Shown here: positions 7,205 through 7,760 of the stretch, one piece after another
Layout of the letters: the number at the start of each line of letters is the position of its first letter
How positions within the stretch are numbered: the stretch's first letter is position 1
From: JBBRLA01 sp038231615
GTDB taxonomy: Bacteria > Myxococcota_A > Polyangia > Palsa-1104 > JAEUJZ01
Direction: 5' to 3'
DNA length: 7,760 nucleotides
Assembly (NCBI GenBank): GCA_038231615.1
Contig: JBBRLA010000415.1
Location: 1 to 7,760 of the forward strand
Translations under genes and position numbers: made by a program
The notes under the pieces: model-generated
What the model was told of the DNA's origin: nothing
Databases searched by the model: none
Seen by the model: only the letters and a program-made list of their open reading frames with translations

Positions 7205-7205
7205 T
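7195..7205 (+). promoter_or_regulatory. Candidate sigma-70 -10 element for the LEA-like gene
   Basis: TGCTATATAAT contains a perfect TATAAT (7200-7205), or an extended TGC-TATATA if read two bases earlier. It stands out in GC-rich surroundings and lies 85 bp before the ATG at 7291. No good -35 hexamer is present at 16-18 bp; the best TTGCCA (7162-7167) is too far. This suits an activator-dependent or extended -10 promoter. It overlaps the TAA stop (7202-7204) of the preceding gene. Confidence 0.42.
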
Positions 7206-7227
7206 TTCAGCCACTTGCGGGCTTTTC

Positions 7228-7276
7228 GTGGGTTGCGGGCGTGGCATGAGGGCTGCAAGAGATTCTTGCAACCCAC
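7228..7276 (+). promoter_or_regulatory. Structured leader with overlapping hairpins before the LEA-like gene
   Basis: GTGGGTTGC (7228-7236) is the exact reverse complement of GCAACCCAC (7268-7276). A second perfect hairpin, TGCAAGA-GAT-TCTTGCA (7254-7270), shares GCA 7268-7270 with it. The leader can thus form the full 9-bp outer stem, or the inner 7-bp hairpin stacked on a 6-bp outer stem. It ends 3 nt before the ribosome binding site AAGGAGA. TTGCGGGC is also repeated (7215-7222 and 7233-7240). It could control translation or mRNA stability, or act as an attenuator. No known riboswitch class was recognised. Confidence 0.45.
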
Positions 7277-7279
7277 TTG

Positions 7280-7286
7280 AAGGAGA
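7280..7286 (+). promoter_or_regulatory. Strong Shine-Dalgarno site AAGGAGA
   Basis: AAGGAGA ends 4 nt before the ATG at 7291 and is the clearest ribosome binding site in the window. It fixes the start of the LEA-like gene at 7291 rather than the in-frame upstream starts at 7228 or 7246. Confidence 0.8.
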
Positions 7287-7290
7287 TCTT

Positions 7291-7605
7291 ATGAAAAAAA
7301 ACCTGCTCGGCCTGCTAAGTGCTCTGGTTCTCGGTGCCCTCACCCTGCCGGCGCTGGCCAATGCGGATTCTGGCAAGGCGGAGCGTACTGGCGCCAAGGC
7401 AGGCGCGGCCATGGACAAAGCGGCCGACAAGACTGAGGCCGCCACTGACAGGGCCGCCAGCAAGACCGCTGACGCCGCCGGCAAGGCCGCCGATAAAACC
7501 GGGGACGCCGCCGCCACCGCGGGGAAGAAGAGCCGCAAAGCGGCCCACAAGGCAGGCAAGAAGGCTGACGCCGCCGGGGATCGCGTCCAGGACGCCGTCA
7601 AGTAG
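7291..7605 (+). CDS. Exported Ala/Lys-rich protein with 11-residue repeats, group 3 LEA-like
   Basis: The 104-residue protein begins MKKNLLGLL, with a classic signal peptide whose likely cleavage follows ALA (21-23) or ANA (23-25). The mature part is tandem 11-mers in register from residue 33: TGAKAGAAMDK, AADKTEAATDR, AASKTADAAGK, AADKTGDAAAT, AGKKSRKAAHK, AGKKADAAGDR, then a VQDAVK tail. Alternating Ala, Lys and Asp at 11-residue periodicity is the pattern of group 3 LEA proteins, which are disordered when hydrated and helical on drying or on membranes. A periplasmic stress-protection role is inferred; the last two repeats turn strongly basic and resemble histone H1-like tails, so nucleic acid or polyanion binding is an alternative. 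It has its own promoter candidate, a structured leader and a strong ribosome binding site, so it is probably a single-gene transcript. Cysteine-free and tryptophan-free. Confidence 0.8.
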   Translation: MKKNLLGLLSALVLGALTLPALANADSGKAERTGAKAGAAMDKAADKTEAATDRAASKTADAAGKAADKTGDAAATAGKKSRKAAHKAGKKADAAGDRVQDAVK

Positions 7606-7623
7606 GCTTCGATCCAACTGCGG

Positions 7624-7677
7624 ACCTCAAGGTCTCTCCCATGGCCTTGCGAATGCGAGGACATGGGAGAGAGAGGT
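7624..7677. terminator. Long hairpin between convergent genes, probable bidirectional terminator without U-run
   Basis: TCTCTCCCATG (7633-7643) pairs perfectly with CATGGGAGAGA (7662-7672). Inside, CCTTGC / GCGAGG (7645-7650 / 7655-7660) adds six pairs, one G-U, closed by a GAAT loop. Outside, ACCTC (7624-7628) / GAGGT (7673-7677) adds five after a 4-nt bulge. No T-run follows on either strand, so it is not a canonical intrinsic terminator; it may terminate, protect 3' ends, or be a repeat element. Its position, 18 bp after the + strand stop and 33 bp before the - strand stop, supports a 3'-end role for both genes. Confidence 0.6.
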
Positions 7678-7710
7678 GCGCCCAAAGATGCCCGGTCCAG
7701 GGGCTTCGGT

Positions 7711-7760
7711 TTACTTCTTGGCGGCGGGGGTCGTGAAGGGGACCTTGGCGGGGGTGGCGC
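7711..7760 (-). CDS. C-terminal end of an unidentified protein, cut by the right edge
   Basis: Reading leftward from the edge, the frame ending at TAA 7711-7713 gives ATPAKVPFTTPAAKK. The Pro/Ala/Lys-rich tail and the codon choice resemble a genuine C-terminus, and a convergent gene explains the hairpin between 7624 and 7677. Only about 15 residues are visible, so the family cannot be named. Confidence 0.45.
   Translation of the reverse strand, partial: ATPAKVPFTTPAAKK

Noticed and set aside
5948..7276. Long - strand open frame across the 3' half of the NTPase gene
   Set aside because: Low-complexity Gly/Arg/His composition; the + strand frame encodes TPR-like helices.
1..7760. CRISPR array, tRNA or rRNA genes
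   Set aside because: No regularly spaced repeat series of CRISPR size and no recognisable tRNA or rRNA sequence was seen; the only direct repeats are the short boxes at 7141-7173 and 7215-7240.

Overview
The window is GC-rich, protein-dense bacterial DNA. A secreted protein with a classic Gram-negative-style signal peptide and a DUF4403 protein with a lipoprotein-like leader suggest a high-GC Gram-negative bacterium, perhaps a proteobacterium. There is no rRNA, tRNA or other marker gene to place it better.

Left part (1-3473) reads as a defence or mobile island. It opens with the C-terminal 245 residues of a PD-(D/E)XK nuclease-like protein on the + strand. Next comes about 640 bp with no intact gene. 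That stretch holds coding-like remnants in two frames (about 741-1278) and a 143-bp segment bounded by an 18-bp imperfect inverted repeat (1195-1337). On the - strand follows an ATPase/HNH pair, overlapping by 4 bp (ATGA), that matches the architecture of the Septu anti-phage system: PtuA (2190-3473) and PtuB (1378-2193).

Middle (3499-7204): immediately upstream of ptuA, on the same strand and 25 bp away, is a gene for an exported DUF4403-family protein (3499-4899). It is divergent from a large P-loop NTPase with TPR-like C-terminal helices (4925-7204), which resembles a STAND-type signalling ATPase. The two start codons are at most 25 nt apart and may overlap in one CATG. The C-terminal tail of the NTPase looks abnormal, as if the gene lost its 3' end.

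Right part (7130-7760): a compact regulatory region contains repeated CACACGA boxes, a TATAAT-like -10 that overlaps the stop codon of the NTPase, a leader with overlapping hairpins and a strong ribosome binding site. It precedes a 104-residue exported Ala/Lys-rich protein built of 11-residue repeats, like group 3 LEA proteins. A long perfect-stem hairpin separates it from the C-terminus of a convergent gene at the right edge.

Most defensible functional story: a Septu module next to a second possible nuclease and a STAND-like NTPase, beside an envelope/stress locus. No completely new system can be demonstrated from sequence alone. The best candidates for a second look are the DUF4403/STAND divergent pair joined to Septu, the inverted-repeat element downstream of ptuB, and the leader of the LEA-like gene.
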